From Sphingomonas sp. PP-CE-3G-477 (lineage in GTDB: Bacteria > Pseudomonadota > Alphaproteobacteria > Sphingomonadales > Sphingomonadaceae): DNA of 64,000 nt. Made by a program: the position numbers and the translations under genes. The DNA is taken from the NCBI RefSeq assembly GCF_003050745.1, contig NZ_QAOF01000004.1:1-64000 (forward strand), read 5' to 3'. This document shows positions 1 through 9,119 of this stretch, piece by piece. Position 1 is the first letter of the stretch. Every line of letters begins with the position of its first letter. The notes under the pieces are model-generated. The model searched no databases. It was not told the origin of the DNA and was given only the letters and a program-made list of their open reading frames with translations.

Positions 1-65
1 ATCGGATGTAGAAGTGCGGTAACGCATGGAGCTAACCGATACTAATTGCTCTATTCGCGCTTGAG
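1..65 (+). rRNA. rrl: 23S rRNA, 3' end (partial)
   Basis: The first bases match the conserved 3' end of bacterial 23S rRNA (GGAGCTAACCGATACTAAT), the strand that closes helix 1 of the large subunit RNA. The rest of the gene lies before the window. The exact 3' end is estimated at about base 65. The 5S gene and an initiator tRNA follow on the same strand. Confidence 0.9.
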
Positions 66-101
66 AGTCTCACACCATCAATGACAACACTGGGTCAGGT
101 T

Positions 102-283
102 CCCATCAAAGTATTACTTTGATGGGTGCCCGGTAACCAGCTAGCCATTCGATTGTGCGGATGATTAAGACGACGCCAGATTGCCAATCCCCTCGCCGTC
201 GAGGGATTGGTCACAAATATACCACGACCTTGCACGGTATCGATTTTAAAACCCTCAGCCACGCTGCAAAGCAACGCTGAGGG
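102..283 (+). other. 23S-5S spacer with three strong hairpins
   Basis: The spacer between 23S and 5S holds three separate stem-loops. The first is a perfect 10-bp stem (CCCATCAAAG 102-111, CTTTGATGGG 117-126). The second pairs CCAATCC with GGATTGG at 184-210, with an inner CTCG/CGAG stem. The third pairs CCCTCAGC 252-259 with GCTGAGGG 276-283. They are probably pre-rRNA processing structures; the base pairing is seen, the role is inferred. Confidence 0.5.
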
Positions 284-321
284 ACCCAGATATGACGCGT
301 ACGCATGTCGCACCGGCTCCA

Positions 322-440
322 TTGCCTGGTGGCTATAGCGTCGGTGTCCCACCCGATCCCATTCCGAACTCGGCCGTGAAACCCGACTGCGCCAATGGTA
401 CTATCGCTCAAGCGATGGAAGAGTAGGTCGTCGCCAGGCA
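322..440 (+). rRNA. rrf: 5S rRNA
   Basis: This is a full-length 5S rRNA. The terminal helix pairs TGCCTGG (323-329) with CCAGGCA (434-440). The internal signatures CCCGATCCCATTCCGAACTC and the loop around GAAGAGTAGG are present. It sits about 255 bases after 23S and before tRNA-fMet. Confidence 0.95.
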
Positions 441-527
441 TTGAAGCCCGTGCAACATGCATACACACACATATCACAAACCCATTCACAACGTCCCTTA
501 CACCCAACGTCCGCACCGCCGGACCGT

Positions 528-604
<77 letters not shown>

Positions 605-611
605 AAACCAC

Positions 612-643
612 AAAAGCCCCAGGCCCACAGCCCGGGGCTTTCG
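612..643 (+). terminator. rRNA operon terminator
   Basis: AAAGCCCC (613-620) pairs with GGGGCTTT (634-641) immediately after tRNA-fMet. It gives a GC-rich hairpin with a short T run in its 3' arm, consistent with the Rho-independent end of the rRNA operon. Confidence 0.75.
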
Positions 644-940
644 TGCGTTCGCGCTACACGCCGCTGCGCCGCTGGGAATTCAGCGGCCGTGATGCTCCAT
701 CAAATGACCGCATTCCTGCTCAAAGGCATGCGCCGTTCTAAATCGTCGGTAAGATTGTTTTCCGGACAGCGAAGCTACCTTCGAATCCACCGTAGACATA
801 TCGTTCTGTAATATCGCGGGCACATAGCGGTAGATTCCGGCGCCCTTCAGATGAGACGAGGAAAGGCGAGCATGCCGAGCCGATTCCCGTAGCTCCCGCC
901 TGGGACGCGGGTGATGGCAGGGTAAGAATGGAGAACGCGC
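644..940. other. intergenic region without a recognised gene
   Basis: About 300 bases lie between the rRNA terminator and the end of the sulfotransferase gene on the other strand. I see no convincing coding sequence, RNA or repeat here. Confidence 0.5.
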
Positions 941-2431
941 CTACGCCCGATCACCGACCGGGACTTTAGAAGCTAGTGCAGCCTTGGCTTGTGCGTAGTC
1001 TGCCACGAACGGCGCCAACCGTGCGGCGTAAGGCGCCGAACCGCCCACTGCGCGTTGATAGAGGGGCTGGCGAACCTGGGCGACGCTTGCCGTCGTCACC
1101 GACCGTTTCAAACGATGAAAGTCGAGCATGGCCGGTTCGAAAGCCAACCCCGCGTGGCGCGCAATACGCGGAACCCATTCACCGATGTCCTGGACGAGTT
1201 CCTCATACGGCACCACGAGCAACCGCGAACCTAACGCGCCACTCCAGTGTTCGAACAGCACATCCTCGGCCGCAAAATGCCGGGCTATGGTGTCGAGCCC
1301 GAACGTCCAACCCAAGCCCTGGCTGAAATAGGTGCGGAAGCACGACCATGCGGCATCCAGAGGATCGCGACGAATCCAGATCAGGCGGGCATCCGGCATC
1401 GCAAGGCGGATCAACCCGGCATAGCGGCTCGTATCGAGGCTCTTGTCTACGAACCGCGCGCTAGGTGCCCCGCGCTGCTCGACGAGATGCCGGTACAGAA
1501 GACCGATTGGGCCCCAGGCTGTCTCGGCGTCCAACGTGGTCTCGAAATGCCTGCGGACCATGCTGGCAACACTCCCGCCAGCGTCGCCAGTCGCGACCTC
1601 GAGCAAGTTCAATTCGCCACCACTCGAGACTACGGAATGACTTGCCAGGATTTGATCCAGCAGGGTTGTCCCGGATCTCGGGAGACCGGTGACGAAGATC
1701 GGGCCGGTTGGTCCCAGGTCGGGCAGCGCGGCTTCGTCCAGCCAGGACCGATCCAACTCCTTCACCAACGCGAGCGCTGCCGCCTCGTCGCCATCGGCAT
1801 CCCATGGACGTTCGCCTCGAATCAACGTCGCACCCATGTCGAACGCGTCGAACGCACGATCATATTCGCCGAGATCCTCCCACGCCTTGCCCATTGCATA
1901 CAGGTACGCCGCTCGTGCAGTTGGGGCGGCACGCGCCGTATCCCGGTCTGCGGTCAGCAATGCCGCGAACGCCGTAGATCCGGATGCATAGCGTTGCGCA
2001 CTGGCGATCGCGAGCCAGGTCATGCCGGAGGCAGGCCAGATCCGAGCCGCCGCGTTGAGGTGGTCGAGTCCCGACGCAACGTTACCGACCTGGATATATG
2101 CCGTGCCCAGCAGGTGGTGCAATCGCGCATCGCCTGGTGCGCGCTGAGCCAAGGGCGCGATCAGCGCGATTGCGTCGTCGAGACGTCCGGCACTGGCAAA
2201 AATGTCTGCAAGTTGAAGCGTGCGATCGAGATCGCCTGGCTTGCGCGCGACAAAGCGACGCATCGCATCGATCGCGAGGGGCCATTCTGCGACGCGAACG
2301 GCAAACCGCGCGATCGCCTGCCATTGATCGCCAAGCATGGCATTGCTCGCAACCAGGCGGTTGGCTGCATCGACGGCAGCGGGCCGATCGCGACGATTGA
2401 GTGCGGCGATGAAATCAGCGGCGGTGGCCAT
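941..2431 (-). CDS. TPR-repeat sulfotransferase family protein
   Basis: A 496-residue cytoplasmic protein with no signal peptide. Residues about 1-200 are alpha-helical TPR-like repeats. The C-terminal half is a PAPS-dependent sulfotransferase domain: the 5'-phosphosulfate loop GLPRSGTTLL is at residues 249-258, and the later segment IRRDPLDAAWSCF matches the 3'-phosphate binding region. I chose the ATG at 2431 because homology starts there; the open frame runs further upstream through receptor coding sequence. It lies 86 bases downstream of a TonB receptor on the same strand, so co-transcription is likely. The acceptor (protein, peptide or glycan) is unknown. A second copy of the same pairing lies at 18860-23086. 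Confidence 0.85.
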   Translation of the reverse strand: MATAADFIAALNRRDRPAAVDAANRLVASNAMLGDQWQAIARFAVRVAEWPLAIDAMRRFVARKPGDLDRTLQLADIFASAGRLDDAIALIAPLAQRAPGDARLHHLLGTAYIQVGNVASGLDHLNAAARIWPASGMTWLAIASAQRYASGSTAFAALLTADRDTARAAPTARAAYLYAMGKAWEDLGEYDRAFDAFDMGATLIRGERPWDADGDEAAALALVKELDRSWLDEAALPDLGPTGPIFVTGLPRSGTTLLDQILASHSVVSSGGELNLLEVATGDAGGSVASMVRRHFETTLDAETAWGPIGLLYRHLVEQRGAPSARFVDKSLDTSRYAGLIRLAMPDARLIWIRRDPLDAAWSCFRTYFSQGLGWTFGLDTIARHFAAEDVLFEHWSGALGSRLLVVPYEELVQDIGEWVPRIARHAGLAFEPAMLDFHRLKRSVTTASVAQVRQPLYQRAVGGSAPYAARLAPFVADYAQAKAALASKVPVGDRA

Positions 2432-2469
2432 CGATGTGTAGCTTCCCGAAATGACATCGAACGCAGAAA

Positions 2470-2493
2470 GGGAGCCGATGATCGTCGACTCCC
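2470..2493 (-). terminator. possible attenuator hairpin between receptor and sulfotransferase
   Basis: An imperfect dyad GGGAG...CTCCC with inner CGA/TCG pairing lies between the receptor stop and the sulfotransferase start. On the minus strand it is followed by only three T residues. It may partly terminate transcription and lower expression of the downstream gene. This is weak evidence. Confidence 0.3.
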
Positions 2494-2517
2494 TCTCCGC
2501 GTTGCGCGGGTTTTCGC

Positions 2518-5500
2518 TTAGAAGTCGAAGCCCAGCTGGAAGCGAATGTAGCGGGGAGCCTGATAGCTGACCGGCGTACCGAAATCGACGCGAGGCGCGC
2601 CGTTGGCCTGCGTGCCGAGTTCGCGCACGTCCAGTACCGCCTTCTCGTTGAAGACGTTGAACACGTCGATCCGGAACGTACCGCTGAACAGGTCGGATGG
2701 CACCTTGATCGCCGCCGTGATGTTCGTGGTGGTTTGCCAATCCGACTTTATGACCGAACCGCGTGGCGTCAACTGACGCTCGGGAACGGCCTCGCCCGCT
2801 GCGAACGGGGTCGTCCTGATCGAGCCGTCGGTATTGACGTTACAGTAGAAGCCCGCGGCGCCATAATCGCCGGCGAACGAGTCGACAGAGTCCGGAACAC
2901 GTCCAAGGCACCCGAAGCGGCGGGGCGACTGGGCCGAGAAGTTCGCTCCCAGGGTCAGCCAGTTGGTGGGCGCGTACGATCCATACAGCTTGAACTTGTG
3001 GCGGTTGTCGGTTGGGAGATACCCGTAAGCGCCGTTCGTCAACCCAGGCTGATCGAATGCCGTGGTCAGGCCGGAGTCGGTCTGACCGTTGTCGGACCGG
3101 ACACCGCCCTCGATGTTACCCTTGTTCTTCGAGTAGGTGTACGAACCGTTGAGGCTCCAGACGCCGTCGAAATCGCGGTCGAAGGTGACCGTCACCGCCT
3201 TGTAGGTACGCCGTGCCTTGGGATAGCCGAGCTGCTCGCCGGTAAAGTCGATCGTGCGGATCGTGGTCTCGCCTGGAAGTACGTCCGACAACTGGATTTT
3301 TGCTGGGGCGCCCGGGTTGGTAAGCACGTACTGGTGGAAACCGCTGTAGATCGACGAGCACGCCGCGCGTGCCGCCTCACCGACGCCCCCGATGTTGTTG
3401 TCGACGCAATATTGGTTGACGGCAGCGTCGATCGCCACGTCCTCCAGCGATTCGTTCAGCTTGCGGTACTGGCCGAACATGCCGACGCGGATACCGCTGC
3501 CCAAATTGCGCTCGATACCCAACACGAACTCGTCAACCGACTGCGGCTTTAGGTTCTGCGACACGGTGGCGTCCGTTGGCGTCGCGGTGCCATCCCCAGT
3601 GATGACGCAGTTCCGTGTACCTGTATCCGGGCAGGGCGCTCCACCGGCGAAGAGTAATGCCGAACCAATGTTGGGAAGGCTGCGATCGCCGACCCCGTTC
3701 AGGACGTTGTAGCGCGTGTAATCGAGTTCGGCGCCGGCCAGGCGGATGTTCGTGTTGGCAGGCACCGGCAGGAAATACCGCCCGTAGAAGCCGTAGATCT
3801 TCGTCAGGCCATCGCCGAACGGATCGCCGGAGAAGCTCAGGCGCGGCGCCCACTGGTTGCCGGACTTGAAATAGGTATCGCCGTTGACGTTCTTATTCTC
3901 GAACCGGTCGTTACGAACGCCGAGGTTCAGCGTCAGCCGGTTGTCGAACAGCGCCCACGCATCCTGAATGTAGAATGCTTCGTTCTTCGATTTGAAGATA
4001 CCGCCATTCACGAATGTCCGTGCAGCGACATATTGCGTACCGGCAGGCGCGAACGGATCGCCATCCTGCGCCACCGCATAGGTATAGGCGACGTTACCGG
4101 TATACGCCGTCGTCGTGTTCGACGTCAGGTTCTCGCGATCATAGCCACCCTTGATGTGGTGCTTGCCGAGCAGGTTGAAGTACAATTCGGCATCGCCGCG
4201 ATAGAATTCGCGCTCGTCGCTCGACTCGCTGATCGCGTTGAGCGGGTTTCCGAATGCACCGCCGCCGGGGCGCGTATCGCTGATGAATGGATAGGAATCA
4301 TCCCCGGATCCACTGATGTCCTGGTTCTTGTTCTTGCCATAGGCTGCCGAGACCGTCAGCCAATCGGTGAACTGACCCGTATAGCGACCAACGTAATTCT
4401 CACCGCCGATACGATCTACAACCGTACTCTGGTAGCCGCCCAGCACCGGAGCGCCGATGCTCGGGTTGGCTGCACGAACCGTATTGTAGGCAAGGCCATT
4501 GGAATCCAGCAGCGTGTAGCTGTTGCGCGTCGTCTTCTGGGTCGAGTCGAAATAGGTGAATTCGAGACGCTGGCCATCGGTGATGATCGCATCGATCTTG
4601 CCGCCGAAGAACGGCGATCGCGTCGACTGGTTCTCGCGGCGCAGACCGGTACTGCCCGTCACTGCGGTCGCGACGCTCGAATTCAGCAGCGTATCGCCAC
4701 GCGAATTGTCGTTGAACTGCGCAAGGCCGTAGAAGAACAGGTGATCCTTGATGATCGGACCCGACAGATAGAAGTTGGTCTGGAGGCGGGTCTGGTCGTC
4801 CTGCTTGTTGTAGTCGATCAACGTGTTCTTCGCATCCTCGCGAAGCGAGTTCGGTTCGTAGCTGAACAACATGCCGCCGTGGAAGTCATTGCCGCCCGAC
4901 TTCGTGGTCGCGTTGACGAAGCCGCCGGTAAAACGACCATATTCGGCGGGAATCGAGCCGTTCTTCACCTCGATCGTGTTGTAGAATTCGAACGGAACAC
5001 CGACTGCTCCCAGGCCTTCGCGGAATTCGGTGATGTTCAGGCCGTTGACGAAGAAGATGTTCTCCGAGACCGAGGATCCAGAAACCGAAGCGAGGTTGCC
5101 GAACGCGCTGTCGCCAGCGGCGGTGCCCGGCGCCAGAAGGATGACCGACGTCAGATCGCGGGCAACGGGAACGCGGCTTGCCAATTCGCCGATCGGAATG
5201 ACCGCGCCGGTCGTGGTGCGATCGAAGTCCGAAACCTGAACGCGACGCCCGGTGATGACGATCTCGCCGCTACCGGCCGCATCGCCTGCGGAGAGCTGAA
5301 ATTCGTTACCGGCGGTCGACTGAGTCAGGTTGACGTTGGCATCGGTAAAGGTCGGAAAGTTCGGTGCTTCGATCGTGAAGGTATACGCACCTTGGGGAAG
5401 CGCGGGAACGCGGTAGGAGCCGCCGGAGTCCGTGGTCGCGGTGCGCGTGAAACCCTGAGCATTGGACGTCACCGTCACCGTTGCCCCGCTGATGCCCTTG

Positions 5501-5658
5501 CCCGCCGAATCCACGACTCGCCCGGTCGCAGTAACGTTCGTGAAATCCTGCGCGGCGGCCGGAGAGGCCAAGAAAGATGTTCCCGTAAGGCCTGCGCCCA
5601 ATAGCGCCAGTGCCTGGAGTGCCGCACCGCTACGTAGATAGTTCGGTAACGTGATCAT
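2518..5658 (-). CDS. TonB-dependent receptor, Oar-like, with carboxypeptidase-regulatory domain
   Basis: A 1046-residue outer-membrane receptor. A signal peptide ends in SPAAAQ near residue 35. It is followed by a carboxypeptidase-regulatory-like (Ig-type) domain (TGRVVDSAGKGISGATV, then GGSYRVPALPQGAYTF), a plug domain (EIVITGRRV, VNATTKSGGNDFHG) and a large beta-barrel ending in IRFQLGFDF with terminal Phe. The start at 5658 has a purine-rich GGGGGAAA site upstream; an open frame extends 34 codons further without support. Oar-type receptors import or export larger molecules in the few cases studied; the substrate here is unknown. A TPR-sulfotransferase follows directly. Confidence 0.88.
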   Translation of the reverse strand: MITLPNYLRSGAALQALALLGAGLTGTSFLASPAAAQDFTNVTATGRVVDSAGKGISGATVTVTSNAQGFTRTATTDSGGSYRVPALPQGAYTFTIEAPNFPTFTDANVNLTQSTAGNEFQLSAGDAAGSGEIVITGRRVQVSDFDRTTTGAVIPIGELASRVPVARDLTSVILLAPGTAAGDSAFGNLASVSGSSVSENIFFVNGLNITEFREGLGAVGVPFEFYNTIEVKNGSIPAEYGRFTGGFVNATTKSGGNDFHGGMLFSYEPNSLREDAKNTLIDYNKQDDQTRLQTNFYLSGPIIKDHLFFYGLAQFNDNSRGDTLLNSSVATAVTGSTGLRRENQSTRSPFFGGKIDAIITDGQRLEFTYFDSTQKTTRNSYTLLDSNGLAYNTVRAANPSIGAPVLGGYQSTVVDRIGGENYVGRYTGQFTDWLTVSAAYGKNKNQDISGSGDDSYPFISDTRPGGGAFGNPLNAISESSDEREFYRGDAELYFNLLGKHHIKGGYDRENLTSNTTTAYTGNVAYTYAVAQDGDPFAPAGTQYVAARTFVNGGIFKSKNEAFYIQDAWALFDNRLTLNLGVRNDRFENKNVNGDTYFKSGNQWAPRLSFSGDPFGDGLTKIYGFYGRYFLPVPANTNIRLAGAELDYTRYNVLNGVGDRSLPNIGSALLFAGGAPCPDTGTRNCVITGDGTATPTDATVSQNLKPQSVDEFVLGIERNLGSGIRVGMFGQYRKLNESLEDVAIDAAVNQYCVDNNIGGVGEAARAACSSIYSGFHQYVLTNPGAPAKIQLSDVLPGETTIRTIDFTGEQLGYPKARRTYKAVTVTFDRDFDGVWSLNGSYTYSKNKGNIEGGVRSDNGQTDSGLTTAFDQPGLTNGAYGYLPTDNRHKFKLYGSYAPTNWLTLGANFSAQSPRRFGCLGRVPDSVDSFAGDYGAAGFYCNVNTDGSIRTTPFAAGEAVPERQLTPRGSVIKSDWQTTTNITAAIKVPSDLFSGTFRIDVFNVFNEKAVLDVRELGTQANGAPRVDFGTPVSYQAPRYIRFQLGFDF

Positions 5659-5938
5659 CTGCGTTTCCCCCGCTGTACTCGAGAACACTGGTTTTTGCCG
5701 TGATGTCTCGAGTGTGATGCGTTCCCTTTGACCGCAAGACAGGCGGCTATGTGAGAACATGAAGCGAAGATGAACAATCCGACATGTTAATGTAAAGACG
5801 ATGATTGAGACGGTCGCAAATTAGCACATAACTGTAGCGCAAATGACACAAGTTTGGTGGATACGCCCACGGTTTTGCCTGTAATTTAGACAGGTATTGC
5901 CGCAGTGCACAATAATTGGGCACGCGAACGCGCAGGAC
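5659..5938. other. intergenic region upstream of the Oar-like receptor
   Basis: This AT-richer 280-base stretch should contain the receptor promoter. It holds the inverted repeat CCTGT-N7-ACAGG (5878-5894). I see no gene. No clear sigma70 pair could be assigned. Confidence 0.35.
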
Positions 5939-8557
5939 TCAGAATTGGCCGCCGATATTGAAGGTGATCAGCTTGCTGTCGTCACCCGGTGCCTTCAGCA
6001 GCGCCTTGGCAAGGTCGATCCGCAGCGGACCGAATGGCGAGGTCCAGTTGACGCCGATGCCGACCGACAGGCGCGGACTCGCGGTGTTCCCCGAATAGGT
6101 CTCCTTATAAGTGCCGAGCGCGTAGGTGTACGGCGTGCCGGTGTTGGTGGTCGTGCTGGCACCCGCGGCATCGAGATACAGCAGGTTGCCGGAGCCGTCG
6201 GTATATTGGCGCGTGCCAGCTACGCACGCGACCGAGGCTGCGTTGGCGGTAGCGCAGGTGTCAGCCAGCGTCGGCGTCTTGCCACCGAATACCGCGCCGA
6301 CGTCCATGTAGATCGACGGACGCAGGCCGAGTTCGCGTGCGCCGGCACCCATCGGCAGTTCGAGTTCGAGACGCGCCTGATAATACGCGGTGCCGCCGAG
6401 CGCGGTCTGCGTTGTCGTGCCGCTGGTGTTCGACAGCGTCGCGGGCACCGTCGTCGTGTCGTAATAGGTGCGCGTCACGCGGGGCCCCACGCCGCGGATG
6501 TCGAAGCCGCGCATCTGCGGATCGCCCAGATAGAAGCGATCGGTCAGCCGCACGTCCTGACCAAGCCCCTTGATATAGCCACCCTCCGCATGCGCCGAGA
6601 GGATGAAGCTCGATCCCAGATCCATGTATTTGGTGTAGTTCGCGGTGCTGCGGATATATTTGGTGTTGCCGCCGAGCCCCGCGAAATCCTGGCTGACGGA
6701 GAACTTGCTGCCCTTGCTCGGTCGGGTACGGCTGTTCGTGCTGTCGAACACCAGCGAATAGCCGATCGACGAGGTCCAGCGATTGCCGACCGCGTCGCAC
6801 AGATACGTGCCGGCGATCCCGGGATCGCAGACGCCGTTGGTGTAATAGGTATCGGCATCGAGCGTGACCTGGTCGTAGGACAATCCGTAGCGCGCGGTGG
6901 CGGACCAATATTCGGTGAGCGGGACCGCGGCGCGGATCTGGAAGCCGGTCGAGACCTGTTCGTAGGTCGTGTCGTTGCTGTCGCCGGTCGTGCTGTACGA
7001 GCTGTAGTCGCGGCGGAAGAGATCGCCGCCGAGCGCTACGTTGGTGTTGAACAGATACGGTTCAGTAAAGCCCAGATTGACCGACTTGGAATACGCCGAA
7101 TAGCTGACCCCGGCGCGCAGTTCCTGGCCCATGCCGCGGAAATTGCGCTGCGTGATGTTCGCCGTAGCGATGAAGCTTTCGAGGCTGGAATAGCCCGCCG
7201 AGAGCTGCAGCTCGCCGCTCGATTTCTCCTCGAGATCGGTCTCCAGCACGACGCGGTCGGGGGCCGAGCCGGGAAGCTGCTTGATGGCCATCTTGTCCTG
7301 GAAATAGCCCAGCGAATTGATCCGGTCTTCGGAGCGCTTCACCTGGAAGCTGTTGAACGCGTCGCCCTCCGCCAGACGGATCTCGCGGCGGACGACCTTG
7401 TCCTTGGTCTGCGTGTTGCCGTTGATCTCGATCCGCTCGACATAGGTCCGCTTGGCTTCGGCGATATTGAAGTTCACGCCCATCGTCAGCGTGTCGGCGT
7501 CCTTCTGGAACTCCGGGTTCACCTCGGTGAACGCGTACCCGAACAGGCCTGCGGTCTGGCTGATATTGTCGACCGAATCCTCGACCAGCTTGGCATTGTA
7601 CCAGTCGCCTTTCTTGAGCGGCAGCGTGGCCGCGAGCTTCTTGCCGTCAAACTCGCGGATCTGGCTGTCGACGCTCACGTCGCCGAATTTGTAGCGTTTC
7701 CCTTCCTCCACCACGTAGGTGATGATGAAGTCCTTCTTGTCCGGCGTCAGCTCGGCAACGGCCGAGGTCACGCGGAAATCCGCATAGCCCTGCGTCAGGT
7801 AGAACTGGCGGAGCTTCTGCTGGTCGTACGACAGGCGATCCTGGTCGTAGCTGGTGGCCGACGACAGCAGGCGGCTCAACCGGGCCTGTTTGGTCGCCAT
7901 CTGCGCGCGGATCTGCGTATCGGAGAATACGGTGTTGCCCAGGATGTTGATCTGGCGGACCTTCGACTTGGGTCCTTCGCTGACCACGAAGACGACGTCG
8001 ACGCGATTCTGGTCCAGCGTCACCATCTTGGGGTCGATCACCGCCGCAAACCGGCCTTGGCGGCGATAGAGTTCGATGATCCGCGCAACATCCTGGCGGA
8101 CCGCTGTGCGCGTAAAGATCTGGCGCGGCGCGAGCTTGACCTCTTTCGTGATCTTGTCGCTTTTCAGCGCCTTGTTGCCCTCGATGATGACGCGGTTGAT
8201 GATCTGGTTCTCACGTACGCGCAGGACGATGTTGCCATCCGCGACGCCGGCGATCGAATAGTCCGCGAACAGGTCGCTTGCTTGCAGGTCCTTCAGAGCT
8301 TGGTCGAGCGTCTCCGTGGTGTAGGGGACGCCGACCCGCAGCTTGGTGTAGCTCAGCACCGTTTCCGCTTCGATACGCTGTGCACCCTCGACGCGGAGGG
8401 TCTTGATCGTCTGGGTCGTGGCGGGGGCGGTGCCCGTGGTCGGTTGGGCGGGTTTGCCGGGCAGGCTGGGGGCCTGCTGCGGCGTGGTGCCGGACGCGGT
8501 GGCCAGCGTTCCTGCGATGGCCCAGGCCATGGAACCGGCGCCCAAATCGAAAATCAT
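5939..8557 (-). CDS. bamA: outer membrane protein assembly factor BamA
   Basis: An 872-residue Omp85 protein that folds and inserts beta-barrel proteins into the outer membrane. After an N-terminal signal and a Pro/Thr-rich linker come five POTRA domains (about residues 50-450; for example IKTLRVEGAQRIEAETVLSY and RQINILGNTVFSD). The 16-stranded barrel then carries the loop-6 signature (V/M)RGF in DPQMRGFDIRGVGPR. The protein ends in FNIGGQF. The ATG at 8557 lies 8 bases after GGAG. The gene stands alone; the usual rseP, skp and lpxD neighbours are absent, so it could be a second copy. It may support the many receptors nearby, but that is inference. Confidence 0.92.
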   Translation of the reverse strand: MIFDLGAGSMAWAIAGTLATASGTTPQQAPSLPGKPAQPTTGTAPATTQTIKTLRVEGAQRIEAETVLSYTKLRVGVPYTTETLDQALKDLQASDLFADYSIAGVADGNIVLRVRENQIINRVIIEGNKALKSDKITKEVKLAPRQIFTRTAVRQDVARIIELYRRQGRFAAVIDPKMVTLDQNRVDVVFVVSEGPKSKVRQINILGNTVFSDTQIRAQMATKQARLSRLLSSATSYDQDRLSYDQQKLRQFYLTQGYADFRVTSAVAELTPDKKDFIITYVVEEGKRYKFGDVSVDSQIREFDGKKLAATLPLKKGDWYNAKLVEDSVDNISQTAGLFGYAFTEVNPEFQKDADTLTMGVNFNIAEAKRTYVERIEINGNTQTKDKVVRREIRLAEGDAFNSFQVKRSEDRINSLGYFQDKMAIKQLPGSAPDRVVLETDLEEKSSGELQLSAGYSSLESFIATANITQRNFRGMGQELRAGVSYSAYSKSVNLGFTEPYLFNTNVALGGDLFRRDYSSYSTTGDSNDTTYEQVSTGFQIRAAVPLTEYWSATARYGLSYDQVTLDADTYYTNGVCDPGIAGTYLCDAVGNRWTSSIGYSLVFDSTNSRTRPSKGSKFSVSQDFAGLGGNTKYIRSTANYTKYMDLGSSFILSAHAEGGYIKGLGQDVRLTDRFYLGDPQMRGFDIRGVGPRVTRTYYDTTTVPATLSNTSGTTTQTALGGTAYYQARLELELPMGAGARELGLRPSIYMDVGAVFGGKTPTLADTCATANAASVACVAGTRQYTDGSGNLLYLDAAGASTTTNTGTPYTYALGTYKETYSGNTASPRLSVGIGVNWTSPFGPLRIDLAKALLKAPGDDSKLITFNIGGQF

Positions 8558-8783
8558 GCATGCATCTCCGGGGTGAGCCGGGCGCATCGACGGAGGATGT
8601 TTCCTCGGGATGTTGAAAGGTGTCCGATCCGCGACAGTGCTGCAACATCCGCCAACCGCTCGCTGGCAGTCGCACCGGGATGTGTCGCGGAGATGTCGCG
8701 AGGGAAATGCCGCGGACATTCGGGCGGCTTAGGCACGCGGCGGGCGCTCGTTCAGCCCCCCGCCAATTGCAAGGAGCAGCATC

Positions 8784-9119
8784 ATGCGTGTCGCCATCAA
8801 GGGCGTTCCGTCGGAACCCCAACCGTCGTCGCCCCAGTCAGCGGCGTTGCCCGCGTTGATCGACAATCCCTTCGCCCCTGAGGTTTTCGCGACCGGGCTA
8901 TCGGGATTCGCGAACCTGAACGGCGTCATCGTGCTGACGCTGGAGAGCGCACGCTGCGATCACGCGCGCCAGCCGCCATCGGTCGACCGCGTCGTCGTCG
9001 GTCGCGTCGCGTTGACCAGTGGGGCCGCGCAGGATCTCGTCGCGGGGCTCAACCAGTTCCTCGAGCAGCAGGGGCTCAGCCCGAGCAAGGCGATGGCGAG
9101 CGGAGCGACGTTTCAATGA
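8784..9119 (+). CDS. small protein of unknown function
   Basis: An 111-residue soluble protein with a strong ribosome site (AAGGAG at about 8769). It is divergent from bamA. The middle part (EVFATGLSGFANLNGVIVLTLES) followed by VDRVVVGRVALTSGAAQDLVAGLNQFLEQQG alternates beta strands and a final helix. This loosely recalls the layout of DUF3467-type proteins, but I cannot confirm the family. Its stop overlaps the start of the next small gene (ATGA), so the two are probably translated together. Confidence 0.6.
   Translation: MRVAIKGVPSEPQPSSPQSAALPALIDNPFAPEVFATGLSGFANLNGVIVLTLESARCDHARQPPSVDRVVVGRVALTSGAAQDLVAGLNQFLEQQGLSPSKAMASGATFQ

Noticed and set aside
102-283. Hairpins in the 23S-5S spacer as a small RNA or riboswitch
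   Set aside because: They lie inside the rRNA transcript and are better explained as processing structures; no conserved ncRNA motif was recognised.
5817-5827. CAAATTAGCAC, whose reverse complement also occurs at 44251-44261 upstream of another receptor
   Set aside because: An 11-base match in AT-richer intergenic DNA is weak, the distances to the two genes differ, and the other receptors lack it. It could be chance.
5897-8881. A 994-codon open frame on the plus strand opposite bamA, and similar very long frames opposite other genes (for example 33012-35555 and 41027-44212 on the minus strand)
   Set aside because: These mirror real genes on the other strand. The translations are Arg/Ala/Val-rich without domains, which is expected when GC-rich codons are read in reverse.
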